Assembly (NCBI GenBank): GCA_965267355.1
Contig: OZ253956.1
Coordinates: 868,001-932,000 of the forward strand
DNA length: 64,000 nt
Source: GCA-002793235 sp965267355
Lineage (GTDB): Bacteria; Bacteroidota; Bacteroidia; Flavobacteriales_E; Vicingaceae
Direction of reading: 5' to 3'
A model generated the notes under the pieces. That model was not told the origin of the DNA. It saw nothing but the letters and a program-made list of their open reading frames with translations, and searched no databases. Position numbers and translations under genes: made by a program. Below are positions 43,580 to 52,946 of the stretch, in pieces (the first letter of the stretch is position 1; every line of letters begins with the position of its first letter).

Positions 43580-44929
43580 TTAGTACATTAAATAACCAAT
43601 AAACAAGTATAAAAACAACCCAAAAACATCATTAACAGTTGTAATAAACGGGCCTGTTGCCAGTGCTGGATCTATTTTGTATTTATCTAACATTAAGGGA
43701 ACCAAGGTCCCAAAAATAGCTGCAAATACTATAACCGATACCAAGGCTGTGCTTACAATAATGCTTAATGTTAATGAATCGCTAAAGAAAAAGTTATAAG
43801 CAAATATGAGTGTTCCGAGTACTAAACCATTTATTAAACCAACTATTAATTCTTTAAATAATTTTGACCAGAGACCATCTAACCCCAACGAATTGTTAGC
43901 CAACCCCTGTACTACTATAGCTGAAGATTGTACTCCAACGTTTCCTGCCATTGCCGCAATTAAAGGGATAAAAAACGCCATTTCCGGATGAATTTTTATC
44001 TGTCCTTCATAAGCTTCAATTACTTGTGCTCCCAAAATACCTCCGAGCAAGCCTATTAATAACCAAGGTAAACGAGCCCTAGTTAACACCCAGGCACTAT
44101 CTGAAGATTCCACATTTTCAGAAATACCCGAGGCCATTTGGTAATCTTTTTCGGCTTCTTCTTTAATTACATCTACTACATCATCAATGGTAATTCTACC
44201 TAATAACCTCCCTATTTCATCAATAACAGGAATGACAATAAGATCATACTTTTCCATTATTTCTGCAACCTCTTCTTTCCCTGTATCAACTTTTACCAAT
44301 CTTACTTCTTCGTTGTAAATGTCTTTTACTTTTTTAGTATCTGGTGAAAGTAATAATCTCTTTAATGAAATTCTGCCTTGTAATATGTTATTATCATCAA
44401 CCACATAAACAGTGTACATCTTTTCTACTTCTTCAGCTTGTCTCCTAATCTCTTTAATACAAGTGGCAACATCCCAGTCTAAATTAACTTTAACCAGCTC
44501 TTTTGCCATCAAACCACCCGCACTATCTTCATCATAATTTAAAAGATCAATTATATCGCTGGCATGTTCAATGTCTTCGATATGGGCAATTACCTCGTCT
44601 TGTTTTTCTTCAGGAAGTTCACCAATAATGTCTGCAGCATCATCAGTGTCAAGGTTATCAATTATTTTTTCGGCAATGTCTTCGGATGAAATTTCACGCA
44701 GAAATTTTTCTCTAACATCTTCATCTAACTCTGTTAATGCGTCAGCTCCAAGTTCATCAGGTAATAAAAAGTAAAAGGCTTTAGCTTCTTCTGTAGATTG
44801 TTCGTCTAAAATTTCAGCTATATCAACAGCATGCAGTCCCTCAATAAGTTCTGCAACTTTTGCTTCTGTATTATCTTTTACAGCAGCATTTAACTCTTCT
44901 AAATATTCTTTTGTTAGTTCAAAACGCAT
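43580..44929 (-). CDS. mgtE: Magnesium transporter MgtE
   Basis: From ATG 44929, the protein has 449 residues (an upstream TTG would add three). It has an N-terminal helical MgtE_N domain, tandem CBS domains (about residues 130-255, with VYVVDDNNILQGRISLKRLL and LIVIPVIDEIGRLLGRITIDD), the plug helix and five C-terminal membrane helices. The pore signature region is IPLIAAMAGNVGVQSSAI, and the end shows GPFITTVNDVFGLFLYL. It is a Mg2+-gated channel of the inner membrane. Length matches the family. Confidence 0.95.
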   Translation of the reverse strand: MRFELTKEYLEELNAAVKDNTEAKVAELIEGLHAVDIAEILDEQSTEEAKAFYFLLPDELGADALTELDEDVREKFLREISSEDIAEKIIDNLDTDDAADIIGELPEEKQDEVIAHIEDIEHASDIIDLLNYDEDSAGGLMAKELVKVNLDWDVATCIKEIRRQAEEVEKMYTVYVVDDNNILQGRISLKRLLLSPDTKKVKDIYNEEVRLVKVDTGKEEVAEIMEKYDLIVIPVIDEIGRLLGRITIDDVVDVIKEEAEKDYQMASGISENVESSDSAWVLTRARLPWLLIGLLGGILGAQVIEAYEGQIKIHPEMAFFIPLIAAMAGNVGVQSSAIVVQGLANNSLGLDGLWSKLFKELIVGLINGLVLGTLIFAYNFFFSDSLTLSIIVSTALVSVIVFAAIFGTLVPLMLDKYKIDPALATGPFITTVNDVFGLFLYLFIGYLMY

Positions 44930-45001
44930 GCCAGCCAAAATCTTGTGTACAAAGCTACAAAATTAAAGTTAGCACAATGTTTTTAAGGTATTAAGTAGAA
45001 T

Positions 45002-45442
45002 TTAAGAACAGCTAATTTTTTCAACTCTTGCTGCATGTCTTCCTCCTTCAAATTCTGTTGAAATAAAAATATCAACACATTTAAGGGCTACTTCTTCTGG
45101 AATATACCTTGCTGGTAAGGCAATAATATTTGCATTATTATGTAGTCTAGCCATCTCAGCAATATCTTCTTGCCAACATAATGCAGATCTAATACCCTGA
45201 TGTTTGTTAGCTGTCATGTTTATACCATTACCACTACCACAAATTAAAATACCCAAATCAACTTCCTTATTTTCTACGCTTTTTGCAACAGGATGTGCAT
45301 AGTCCGGATAATCTGCTCTATCATTACTAAAAGGACCAAAATCTTTTATATCTATATCTTTGTTTTCAAGGTGTTTAATAACCTTGTTTTTTAAATCATA
45401 CCCTGCATGATCGCTTCCTATTGCTATACTTTTAATATTCAT
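45002..45442 (-). CDS. rpiB: Ribose 5-phosphate isomerase B
   Basis: The 146-residue RpiB/LacA-type isomerase interconverts ribose and ribulose 5-phosphates. The N-terminal IAIGSDHAGYDLK, the catalytic Cys region DLGILICGSGNGINMTANK and the AMARLHNNANIIALPARY-like block (MARLHNNANIIALPARYI) are diagnostic. Length is standard. It is transcribed away from the long AT-rich gap. A perfect inverted repeat (45461-45478) lies just upstream of its start and may be an operator. Confidence 0.95.
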   Translation of the reverse strand: MNIKSIAIGSDHAGYDLKNKVIKHLENKDIDIKDFGPFSNDRADYPDYAHPVAKSVENKEVDLGILICGSGNGINMTANKHQGIRSALCWQEDIAEMARLHNNANIIALPARYIPEEVALKCVDIFISTEFEGGRHAARVEKISCS

Positions 45443-45909
45443 TTTTAAAGTTTTTGTGTTATTAACACTATTGTTAATATACTTTATAATAAACTGAAAA
45501 CTAACACTATAAAATTAACCACTTTTATGTTGATAAAATACTTTAATCTTTATAAAAAATAAAAGTTATTTGTTGTTTCTATCAATTATTATTTCCAACA
45601 AAATTAAAAGTTAAATAGACAAATTTTTTATTCCTTTTTAAAAGGTTTTTTATGAACAACGTTTAGCTGTTTCTTAATGCTTATTTTTTAATTTATTTAT
45701 CAATAAAACTTGTTTTAACAATTCGTTAATTAAAATTATAAGTAATACTTGTTCAGTCTTTTAAAATTTTAAAAGATGTTAGTTAATGCTGATAAGTTTT
45801 AATAAATAAGAAAAACAAGTAAACAAATGATTAATTTTAAACTGTTTAAACAGACTAATAGTAATAGTAATACTTATTTAAAAAATTATACATTCTTATT
45901 TTATTATAT
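45443..45909. other. 467-base AT-rich intergenic region between rpiB and the MORN-kinase operon
   Basis: No ORF, tRNA or terminator is convincing here. The stretch is extremely A/T-rich, with many TTAA and AAAATT runs. It holds the inverted repeat at 45461-45478 and one TTAACA/TTAATT pair at 11-bp spacing (45715 and 45726), which may be chance. It should contain the divergent promoters of rpiB and the MORN-kinase genes. Confidence 0.7.
45461..45478. repeat. Perfect inverted repeat upstream of rpiB
   Basis: ATTAACA-CTAT-TGTTAAT is a perfect 7-bp inverted repeat with a 4-base spacer, 19 bases before the rpiB ATG. No T-run follows, so an operator is more likely than a terminator. Its half-site shares TTAACA with the Pho-box-like arrays, but it is inverted rather than direct. 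Confidence 0.5.
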
Positions 45910-47448
45910 ATGTATAAAAAAATTCATTGGCTTTTCATTTTTACAATTTTTCCTTTTGTTGTTTTTTCTCAAGGTAAATTAAAAGATGGTTATAAAAAGT
46001 TTTATTATTCAAATGGTCAAATTTCTAGTGAAGGATTAGTAAAAAATGGATTGCCCGAAGGTTATTGGGTTTCATATTATCCTAATGGAATTATAAAATC
46101 AGAAGGTAATAGAAAACAAAGTTTGTTAGATAGTACTTGGACTTTTTATAGTGAGTTGGGTAATATTCAATCAAAAATACAATATAAAAAAGGCAAGAAA
46201 AATGGATTGAAAATAACCTATAGTGATAGTTGTAATATTATTTTAAAAGAAAATTTTAATAATGATATTAAACACGGTACAGATACTCATTATTATGATG
46301 TTAAAGGTTTAAAAAAATGGAAAACAGTACCTTTTATAGAAAATATAAAAGAAGGGGAAGGTTATGAATACGCTAAAGAAGATACGAGGTTAATAACATT
46401 AATTTACTACAAAAAAGGAACGCTTTTAGGTAAAGAAAAAATAAATAGAAAAAACAGGAAAGGTCAGAAAACAGGAACTTGGAAAAAGTTTTATGAAGAT
46501 GGTAAGTTAAAAGAAGAATCTAGGTATAAAAATGATTTGTTAAATGGCTATTTAAAAGAATATGATAGGAAAGGAAAACTAATAAATGCAACATTATATA
46601 TAGATGGAGTTGCACAAACTTATGCTGAAGAAATAGCTACATTGGATATAAAAAAAGAATATTATGAAGATGGAACTGTAAGAAGAGAAGGTATTTATGA
46701 TGTAACGGGAAAAGAGAATGGTATTTTTAAATATTATGATGAAAAAGGGAAAATTGAAAAGACTGAGTTTTATGTGCATGGTGTATTGGTAGCTGTTGGT
46801 TTAATAGATGAAGAAGGGAAAAGACAGGGGTATTGGGAAGAATATTATTTAGAACCCGAAGGACAAATTAGGTCTAAAGGAAAATATAAAGATGGAGAAA
46901 AAATAGAGGAGTGGCAATATTTTTTTGTAAATAATCAATTACAACAGATAGGTAAATACGATAAAAAAGGAAGACCAACTGGATTATGGAAATGGTATTT
47001 TAAAAGTGGTCAGTTATTACGTGAAGAAAGTTTTAGAAAAGGATTGGAAGATGGTATGATGCATGAATATTTAGAAGATGGAACTGTAATAACTGAAGGT
47101 GAATTTATTGATGGTAAAAAAGAAGGACCATGGTTGTATCAGCATGGAGATCATAAAGAAGTAGGAGAGTATAGAGATGATTATAAGCATGGAGTTTGGA
47201 AATACTATCATTTAATAACAAATAAATTAAGTTTTGAAGGAAATTTTATAGATGGAGAGCCTGATGGAAAACATAAATATTATTATGAGAATGGAAAAAT
47301 AAAAAGAGAAGAGGTTTATACAATGGGGCAAAAATCAGGTGTTTGGAAACATTTTAATTTATTAGGAGAAGTAACCTTAACTTTATATTTTAAAAATGGT
47401 AAAGAATATAAGATAGATGGTACTAAGCTTACCGACAAAAATGAATAA
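45910..47448 (+). CDS. Large secreted MORN-repeat protein
   Basis: The 512-residue protein has a signal peptide (IHWLFIFTIFPFVVFSQ). It then consists almost entirely of MORN-type repeats of about 23 residues, with recurring Y-Y-x-N-G/DG and G-x-W patterns (e.g. YYENGKIKREEVYTMGQKSG, EYLEDGTVITEGEFIDGKKE). Roughly 17-20 repeats can be counted by eye. The stop is immediately followed by the GTG of the kinase gene with no gap (TAAGTG), so they are translationally linked. It may act as an extracytoplasmic sensor or scaffold for the kinase; this is inferred from coupling only. Base composition is more A/T-rich than in neighbouring housekeeping genes. Confidence 0.82.
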   Translation: MYKKIHWLFIFTIFPFVVFSQGKLKDGYKKFYYSNGQISSEGLVKNGLPEGYWVSYYPNGIIKSEGNRKQSLLDSTWTFYSELGNIQSKIQYKKGKKNGLKITYSDSCNIILKENFNNDIKHGTDTHYYDVKGLKKWKTVPFIENIKEGEGYEYAKEDTRLITLIYYKKGTLLGKEKINRKNRKGQKTGTWKKFYEDGKLKEESRYKNDLLNGYLKEYDRKGKLINATLYIDGVAQTYAEEIATLDIKKEYYEDGTVRREGIYDVTGKENGIFKYYDEKGKIEKTEFYVHGVLVAVGLIDEEGKRQGYWEEYYLEPEGQIRSKGKYKDGEKIEEWQYFFVNNQLQQIGKYDKKGRPTGLWKWYFKSGQLLREESFRKGLEDGMMHEYLEDGTVITEGEFIDGKKEGPWLYQHGDHKEVGEYRDDYKHGVWKYYHLITNKLSFEGNFIDGEPDGKHKYYYENGKIKREEVYTMGQKSGVWKHFNLLGEVTLTLYFKNGKEYKIDGTKLTDKNE

Positions 47449-50400
47449 GTGGACTATTCAAAAAAAACAAAAGAAGAGTTAATAAAAGAAATAGAAATTC
47501 TTAAAAAAAGAGAAGAAGGAATTTCTATGATTTTAGATAACATTAACGAAATGTTTTATAAAATTTCTTTTGATGAAAAAGGAAATAAGAATATAGAATA
47601 TGTGAGTCCTCAAGTAGAGAATGTATTAGGAATAAGCTCTTATGATTACTTGAATAATCCCAGTCTACTTACTGAGCATTTTCATCCTGAAGAAATTGAT
47701 AAATTAATAGAGCAAACTAAAAAGTTAAAAAAAGGAAATGAAAATTGGATAGCTACTTATCGTTTTTATCATAAAAAACTAAAAAAATATGTTTGGATAG
47801 AAGAAAGTATTGTAACAATATTTGATAGTAAAGGCAATAAAAAATTCTTATTTGGTACAGCCAGAGATGTTACACAAAAAGTAAATCAACAACGACAATT
47901 AGAATTTATTTTGCAAAATATAGATTACTGTATTTATAACGTAAAGTTTGGTAAAGAAGGTAAAATACTTTCTTATATAAGTGATAATATAGAAAAAGTA
48001 ACAGGTTTAACAGCTAAAGAATATGAAAAGGAAGGTAAATCTGGTAAGTTAGTTAATAGAATACATCCTGATGATGTTAGTATGATTAATAAACACATAG
48101 AAGAAGGATTATATCAAAAAAAGAAAAAAAGATTATATACAGAATTCAGATTTAAACCGAAAGGTAAAAAAACATATATATGGTTGGAAGAAACAGTATT
48201 TACCTCTTATAATAAACAAGGAGATATTATAGAAACCACAACTGTTTTAAGAGATATTACTAAACAAAAAGCTATTGAATTACATTTAAAGGAAAATGAA
48301 GAAAAATACCGTAACATATTTACAAAAAATATGGCAGGTGTTTTTATTACTGAAAATGGAATAATAATAGAATGTAATAATGCTTTTGCTAAAATATTTG
48401 GGTATAGTTCCAGAGTTCAATTGATAGGTAAAAAAGCTGATAGTATTTATTTTACTAAGAAGGATAGAGAAAAATATATTGAAGAATTAAAGAAGAAAGG
48501 TTATTTAAGCAATTATAGAATTAGACATAAGAAAAAAGATGGATCAGAATTATGGATTTTGACTAATGTATCCTTAAAAGATGAAAGAATAGAAGGTACC
48601 TTAATTGAAATTACAGATGAAATAAAAAAGGAAGAATTAGAAAAAGAAAAACTAAGAGCACAAATTGCCGAAGAATCTAATAAGATTTTACAAAAAGAAA
48701 TTGAAGAAAGGAAAAAGATAGAAAAGAAACTTATAGAAAATCAAAAATATACAAACAGTATAATAAATAGTTCTATAGATGTAATTTGTGCTTCAGATAA
48801 TAGAGGAAATATTATAGAAATTAATCATGCTGGATTACAAACATTTGGTTATACGGAACAAGAATTATACACAACAAAAGCAACTGTACTCTACGCTAAT
48901 AGAGAGCAATTTGTAAATGTTGCCAAACAACTTGAAAAAACAGGAACTTATATAGGTGAGATAGAAAATGTTAGAAAAAATGGAGAAAAATTTACTTCAT
49001 TTTTATCAGCTTCATTACTATACGATCAGGATGGAAAAGTGATAGGATCTATGGGAGTATCAAGAGATATTACAGAAATAAAAGAGGCTGAATTACAATT
49101 AATACATAGTGAAGAAAAGTATAGAGATTTATTTGAAAATGCTACTGATTTAATACAAAGTGTTGATATTAGAGGAAATATATTGTATGTAAACAATGCT
49201 TGGAAAAATACCTTAGGGTATTCTGAAAAGGAATTACGAAACAAAAATATTTTTGATTTTATTCATCCTGATTGTCAGGATAAATGTCAATTGTTATTTC
49301 ATGAAATAGTTAATAGTAAACCTAATACTTCTAAAAAAATAGGTTATGAATTAAAAGCTAAAAATGGGAATAAAATCCTTGTAGAAGGAAATGTTAGTTT
49401 AAAATATGTTGATGAAAAACCACATTCTACAAGAGCAATTTTAAGAGATGTAACAGACGAAAAATGGAGACAAACTAAACAAGAAACTTATAATAATATT
49501 GCTAAAATTATTACCGAAAAAATAAATTCAGAAGATATTTATGAAAGTATTAGACAGGAGTTAGCTAAAGTAATGAATGCAGATGTTTTTGTTATATCGT
49601 ATTCTTTAGATAATGAAGTAATAACATTTCCATATTATTATGATAAAATTGCTGCTAAGGGAAGAGTTAATAAGCCAGATAGATTAAAAGGAGAAGGCAT
49701 AAATGAGTATTTTTTAAAACAAAAATCAGCTAAAATTCTTAACAGAACTGATTTAGATAAAATCATAAAAAAAGGAGGGTATAAATTGTTGGGCAAAAAA
49801 GCTCTGTGCTTTTTAGGAGTTCCATTAAAAGTTAAAAACAATATTATTGGTGTACTTTCGGTTCAATCTTATACCAATAAAAGTGAATACGATGAAAAAT
49901 CGTTAGAAATATTAGAATTTATTTCTGGAGCAGTAGCTCTTGCTGTTCAAAGAAAATATGATGAAGCAAAAATTCATGATCAATCGGCCAGGTTAGAATC
50001 CATTATAGAAAACAGTACTCACTTATTTTGGACTTTTAATAAAGAATTAGGACTTACTACATTTAATAAAAATTTTGAAAACTATGTAAGTGATTCTTAT
50101 AAAAAAAGACCAACAACAAACCTTTACAGAAAAGATAATAAAGTAAGAATGGCTGATGAAAAAGATTATGCTTTTTGGGATGAGAAATATAATGAAGCTT
50201 ATAAAGGAAAACAACAGCATTTTATTATTGATAAATATGATGTAAAAAAAGAAAGAGTAGTTAAGGAAGTTTTTTTAAACCCTATAAAAAATGATTTAGG
50301 AGAGACTACGGAAATTTCTGGTATAGCACACGATATAACAGAAAAAATTATAGCAGAAGAACAACTAAAAGAATCACTAAAACAAAAAGAAGTTTTATTA

Positions 50401-50988
50401 AAAGAAGTACATCATAGAGTAAAAAACAACCTACAAATAATATCCAGTATTTTAAATTTACAAAGTTCTTATGTATCTGATGAAAATGTTATAAACATCA
50501 TCAAAGAGAGCCAAAACAGGATAAAATCAATGTCCTTTATTCATGAAAGTTTGTACCAAAACAACGATTTTTCAAACATAAATTTTTCAGAATATGTTAT
50601 TAACTTATCTAAAAATTTAGTACATTCATACGGTTTTAATCACTCGTTTGTCGATTTAAAACTAAAAATTAAAGAAGTAAACTTAGATATAGATTCATCT
50701 ATACCTTGTGGTTTAATTCTCAATGAACTAGTAACAAACGCTCTTAAATATGCTTTTAGCGAACAAAGTAAAGGTGTTATTACAATAGAGTTGTTTACAA
50801 AAAACAAAGAAGTTACTTTAATAGTTCAGGATAATGGTATAGGTTTGCCTGATGAAATAAATGTAAAAGAAACAGATACTCTAGGATTACAACTTGTAAT
50901 GACTTTAGTAGAGCAAATAGATGGGAAACTAGAAATAGATACAACAAAAGGAACCAGGTTTACAATAACATTTAAAAAGAAAGATTAA
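47449..50988 (+). CDS. Multi-PAS/GAF sensor histidine kinase, HisKA_2 type
   Basis: The 1,179-residue soluble kinase has no membrane helix. By eye it contains PAS domains at about residues 10-145, 150-275, 285-395, 430-545, 555-670 and 850-985. A GAF domain lies at about 685-845 and a coiled coil near 395-430. The dimerisation domain has KEVHHRVKNNLQIISS with H988 or H989 as phosphoacceptor, the HisKA_2/HWE-related form. It ends in an HATPase (ILNELVTNALKYAF, VQDNGIGLP). The start is GTG 47449 directly after the MORN stop. Two bases separate its stop from the LytTR regulator start, its likely partner. Confidence 0.9.
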   Translation: MDYSKKTKEELIKEIEILKKREEGISMILDNINEMFYKISFDEKGNKNIEYVSPQVENVLGISSYDYLNNPSLLTEHFHPEEIDKLIEQTKKLKKGNENWIATYRFYHKKLKKYVWIEESIVTIFDSKGNKKFLFGTARDVTQKVNQQRQLEFILQNIDYCIYNVKFGKEGKILSYISDNIEKVTGLTAKEYEKEGKSGKLVNRIHPDDVSMINKHIEEGLYQKKKKRLYTEFRFKPKGKKTYIWLEETVFTSYNKQGDIIETTTVLRDITKQKAIELHLKENEEKYRNIFTKNMAGVFITENGIIIECNNAFAKIFGYSSRVQLIGKKADSIYFTKKDREKYIEELKKKGYLSNYRIRHKKKDGSELWILTNVSLKDERIEGTLIEITDEIKKEELEKEKLRAQIAEESNKILQKEIEERKKIEKKLIENQKYTNSIINSSIDVICASDNRGNIIEINHAGLQTFGYTEQELYTTKATVLYANREQFVNVAKQLEKTGTYIGEIENVRKNGEKFTSFLSASLLYDQDGKVIGSMGVSRDITEIKEAELQLIHSEEKYRDLFENATDLIQSVDIRGNILYVNNAWKNTLGYSEKELRNKNIFDFIHPDCQDKCQLLFHEIVNSKPNTSKKIGYELKAKNGNKILVEGNVSLKYVDEKPHSTRAILRDVTDEKWRQTKQETYNNIAKIITEKINSEDIYESIRQELAKVMNADVFVISYSLDNEVITFPYYYDKIAAKGRVNKPDRLKGEGINEYFLKQKSAKILNRTDLDKIIKKGGYKLLGKKALCFLGVPLKVKNNIIGVLSVQSYTNKSEYDEKSLEILEFISGAVALAVQRKYDEAKIHDQSARLESIIENSTHLFWTFNKELGLTTFNKNFENYVSDSYKKRPTTNLYRKDNKVRMADEKDYAFWDEKYNEAYKGKQQHFIIDKYDVKKERVVKEVFLNPIKNDLGETTEISGIAHDITEKIIAEEQLKESLKQKEVLLKEVHHRVKNNLQIISSILNLQSSYVSDENVINIIKESQNRIKSMSFIHESLYQNNDFSNINFSEYVINLSKNLVHSYGFNHSFVDLKLKIKEVNLDIDSSIPCGLILNELVTNALKYAFSEQSKGVITIELFTKNKEVTLIVQDNGIGLPDEINVKETDTLGLQLVMTLVEQIDGKLEIDTTKGTRFTITFKKKD

Positions 50989-50989
50989 A

Positions 50990-51742
50990 ATGTCTAAAAA
51001 CAATATATTAGTTGTTGAAGATGAAGCAATAGTTTCAAAAGATATCCAACAAAGTCTAAAAAAATTGGGTTATAACATTGTTGGTGCTGTTGATACAGGA
51101 GAAAAAGCTGTTGAAAAAGCAAATGAGGTAAAACCAGACTTGGTTTTGATGGATATTATGCTAAAAGGAGATATGAGTGGAATAGAAGCAGCTGAACAAA
51201 TAAGAAAAAATTTATTAATACCGGTTATATATCTTACAGCTTATGCTGATGAAAATACACTAGCAAAAGCAAAGGTTACAGAACCTTATGGATATATTAT
51301 TAAACCTTTTAAAGAGATAGATTTACATACGTCCATAGAAATGGCTTTATATAAGCATTCTAAAGAAAAAGAAGTGATTAAAGAAAGAGACTTTCTTTAT
51401 TCTTTAGTAGAAAATAAAGAGGATGAAGATGTGATTTTTGTGAAATCTAACTCTCGTTTGGTAAAAGTTAAAACATCAGATATATTATTTGTAGAAGCCT
51501 TAAAAGATTATGTGGTAATTAATACCGCTGAAGCTAAATATACCATTCATTCAACAATGAAGGATATTGAAAAGAAACTAAACGCTAAAGAGTTTCAAAG
51601 AATACATCGCTCATATATTGTTAGATTGGATAAAATTGATGCAATTGAACAACCAAATGTAGTATTACAAAAAGGAAAAAAACTTCTTCCAATAGGAGGG
51701 TCTTATAAAGACGAATTATTTAAAAGAATTAATTTAGTTTAA
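50990..51742 (+). CDS. LytTR-family response regulator
   Basis: The 250-residue protein has a receiver with acidic residues E10, D11, phosphoacceptor D55 (LVLMDIMLKGDMSG), Thr/Ala switch region (IYLTAYADEN) and Lys in GYIIKPFKE. A linker and a C-terminal LytTR DNA-binding domain follow (about residues 145-250), with SRLVKVKTSDILFVEALKDY, FQRIHRSYIVRLDKID and LPIGGSYKDELF. It is the output of the upstream multi-PAS kinase, two bases away. Its stop lies three bases from the end of the convergent SDR gene. Targets are unknown; LytTR sites are not recognisable by eye here. Confidence 0.9.
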   Translation: MSKNNILVVEDEAIVSKDIQQSLKKLGYNIVGAVDTGEKAVEKANEVKPDLVLMDIMLKGDMSGIEAAEQIRKNLLIPVIYLTAYADENTLAKAKVTEPYGYIIKPFKEIDLHTSIEMALYKHSKEKEVIKERDFLYSLVENKEDEDVIFVKSNSRLVKVKTSDILFVEALKDYVVINTAEAKYTIHSTMKDIEKKLNAKEFQRIHRSYIVRLDKIDAIEQPNVVLQKGKKLLPIGGSYKDELFKRINLV

Positions 51743-51744
51743 TC

Positions 51745-52506
51745 TTATTTATTTCTATGAATGTAAAAGCTATTAGCTTGAGCTAAAGAAGTTAACACCA
51801 AATCATTTATACATAAATTATCAGGTAAAGTTGTGGTGTAATAAGTTACAGAAGCAACATCTTCAGCAGACATAGGCACATATCCTGTATATATATTTTT
51901 GGCTCTTTCCTTGTCTCCATGAAAACGAACCTCTGAAAATTCTGTTTCTGCGGCACCAGGACATATTTGAGAAACCTTTATACCTTCAGATAATAAATCT
52001 TCTCTCATGCCTTTTGAAATAGCATCTACAGCATATTTAGATGCACAATAAACATTTCCTTTCTCATAAACTTCTTTTCCTGCAGTAGAACCAATATTGA
52101 TTATGTGTCCTTTTTTGTTTTCTATCATTAAAGGAATAATTGCTTTTGATACATATAGCAACCCTTTTACATTGGTGTCTATCATTTTATCCCAATCATC
52201 TAACAAACCATCTTGAATCTTATCTAAACCACTAGCAAGACCTGCATTGTTTATTAAAATGTCAATTTTTTTCCAGTTGTTTTCTAAACCAGAAATAGCT
52301 GTGATTACTTCTTCATTGTTTCTAACATCAAAACATAAAACACATACCTCAACCTCATGGTTTTCTTCTAGGTCTTTTTTTAATGTTTCCAACCGTTCTT
52401 TTCTTCTCCCCGTTATGATTAGATTGTTTCCGTTTTTAGCAAAAATTTCTGCCATAGCTTTTCCAAAGCCAGCTGTTGCCCCGGTAATTAAAACTGTTTT
52501 ATTCAT
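51745..52506 (-). CDS. Short-chain dehydrogenase/reductase (YdfG-like)
   Basis: The 253-residue classical SDR has the NAD(P) motif TGATAGFGKAMAE and NNAG (LINNAGLASG). The catalytic Ser is in IINIGSTAGK, and the YxxxK is in VYCASKYAVDAI. The region PGAAETEFSEVRFHGD is typical of the YdfG/serine 3-dehydrogenase-like subgroup, which reduces 3-hydroxy acids or related aldehydes. It is followed downstream on the same strand by nothing; upstream lies the CoA-binding gene, two bases away. The exact substrate is unknown. Confidence 0.88.
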   Translation of the reverse strand: MNKTVLITGATAGFGKAMAEIFAKNGNNLIITGRRKERLETLKKDLEENHEVEVCVLCFDVRNNEEVITAISGLENNWKKIDILINNAGLASGLDKIQDGLLDDWDKMIDTNVKGLLYVSKAIIPLMIENKKGHIINIGSTAGKEVYEKGNVYCASKYAVDAISKGMREDLLSEGIKVSQICPGAAETEFSEVRFHGDKERAKNIYTGYVPMSAEDVASVTYYTTTLPDNLCINDLVLTSLAQANSFYIHRNK

Positions 52507-52508
52507 AA

Positions 52509-52871
52509 TTAATAACTATTTAAAGATAAAAGCACTAATGTACAAGCTATTTCTGTTTTAATACCTTTTTCCTTTGCTAAGGAAACTAGCTCTTCGTTTT
52601 CTGTTCCAGGATTAAATATTATTCTTTTAGGTTTAATAGTGTTTATTATATAATCATAATAGGGCGGTTGGTTTTTTGGGCCAACATAAAGAGTAACAGT
52701 GTCTATATTTTCTATTATAGGATTACTGGTAAGAATTTCATGTCCATTTATAACCCCTTTACGTAAACCTACAGGAAAAACAGGATGTCCTTTTTCAGAC
52801 AGCATTAAAGTTGCTTTATAAGAATACCTGTTTGAGTTGGGGCTTGCTCCTAAAATTAAAGTTCTTTTCAT
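52509..52871 (-). CDS. CoA-binding-domain (YccU-like) protein
   Basis: The 120-residue single-domain Rossmann protein is of the CoA_binding_2 family. The N-terminal TLILGASPNSNRYSYKATL and GHPVFPVGLRKGVINGHEIL match it, as does IFNPGTENEELVSLAKEKGI near the end. These proteins bind CoA or nucleotides; no catalytic role is established. It is upstream of and nearly contiguous with the SDR gene, forming a two-gene unit. A strong terminator of sdhB separates it from the sdh operon. Confidence 0.88.
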   Translation of the reverse strand: MKRTLILGASPNSNRYSYKATLMLSEKGHPVFPVGLRKGVINGHEILTSNPIIENIDTVTLYVGPKNQPPYYDYIINTIKPKRIIFNPGTENEELVSLAKEKGIKTEIACTLVLLSLNSY

Positions 52872-52890
52872 ATTATAAATGTAAGAGATA

Positions 52891-52926
52891 AAAACAAAAC
52901 AGCCCCGACAAAACTTGTCGGGGCTG
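52891..52926 (-). terminator. Strong terminator downstream of sdhB
   Basis: A 12-bp stem (52900-52911 pairing with 52915-52926), GC-rich in its core with a 3-base loop, is followed on the minus strand by a T-rich tract. It lies 21 bases after the sdhB stop. Confidence 0.92.
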
Positions 52927-52946
52927 CTACGTTTTAGTTATATTGT

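Noticed and set aside
45715..45731. TTAACA/TTAATT pair at 11-bp spacing before the MORN-kinase operon
   Set aside because: Only two copies in a very AT-rich gap; equally likely by chance. It shows that two-copy instances alone are weak evidence for the Pho-like motif.
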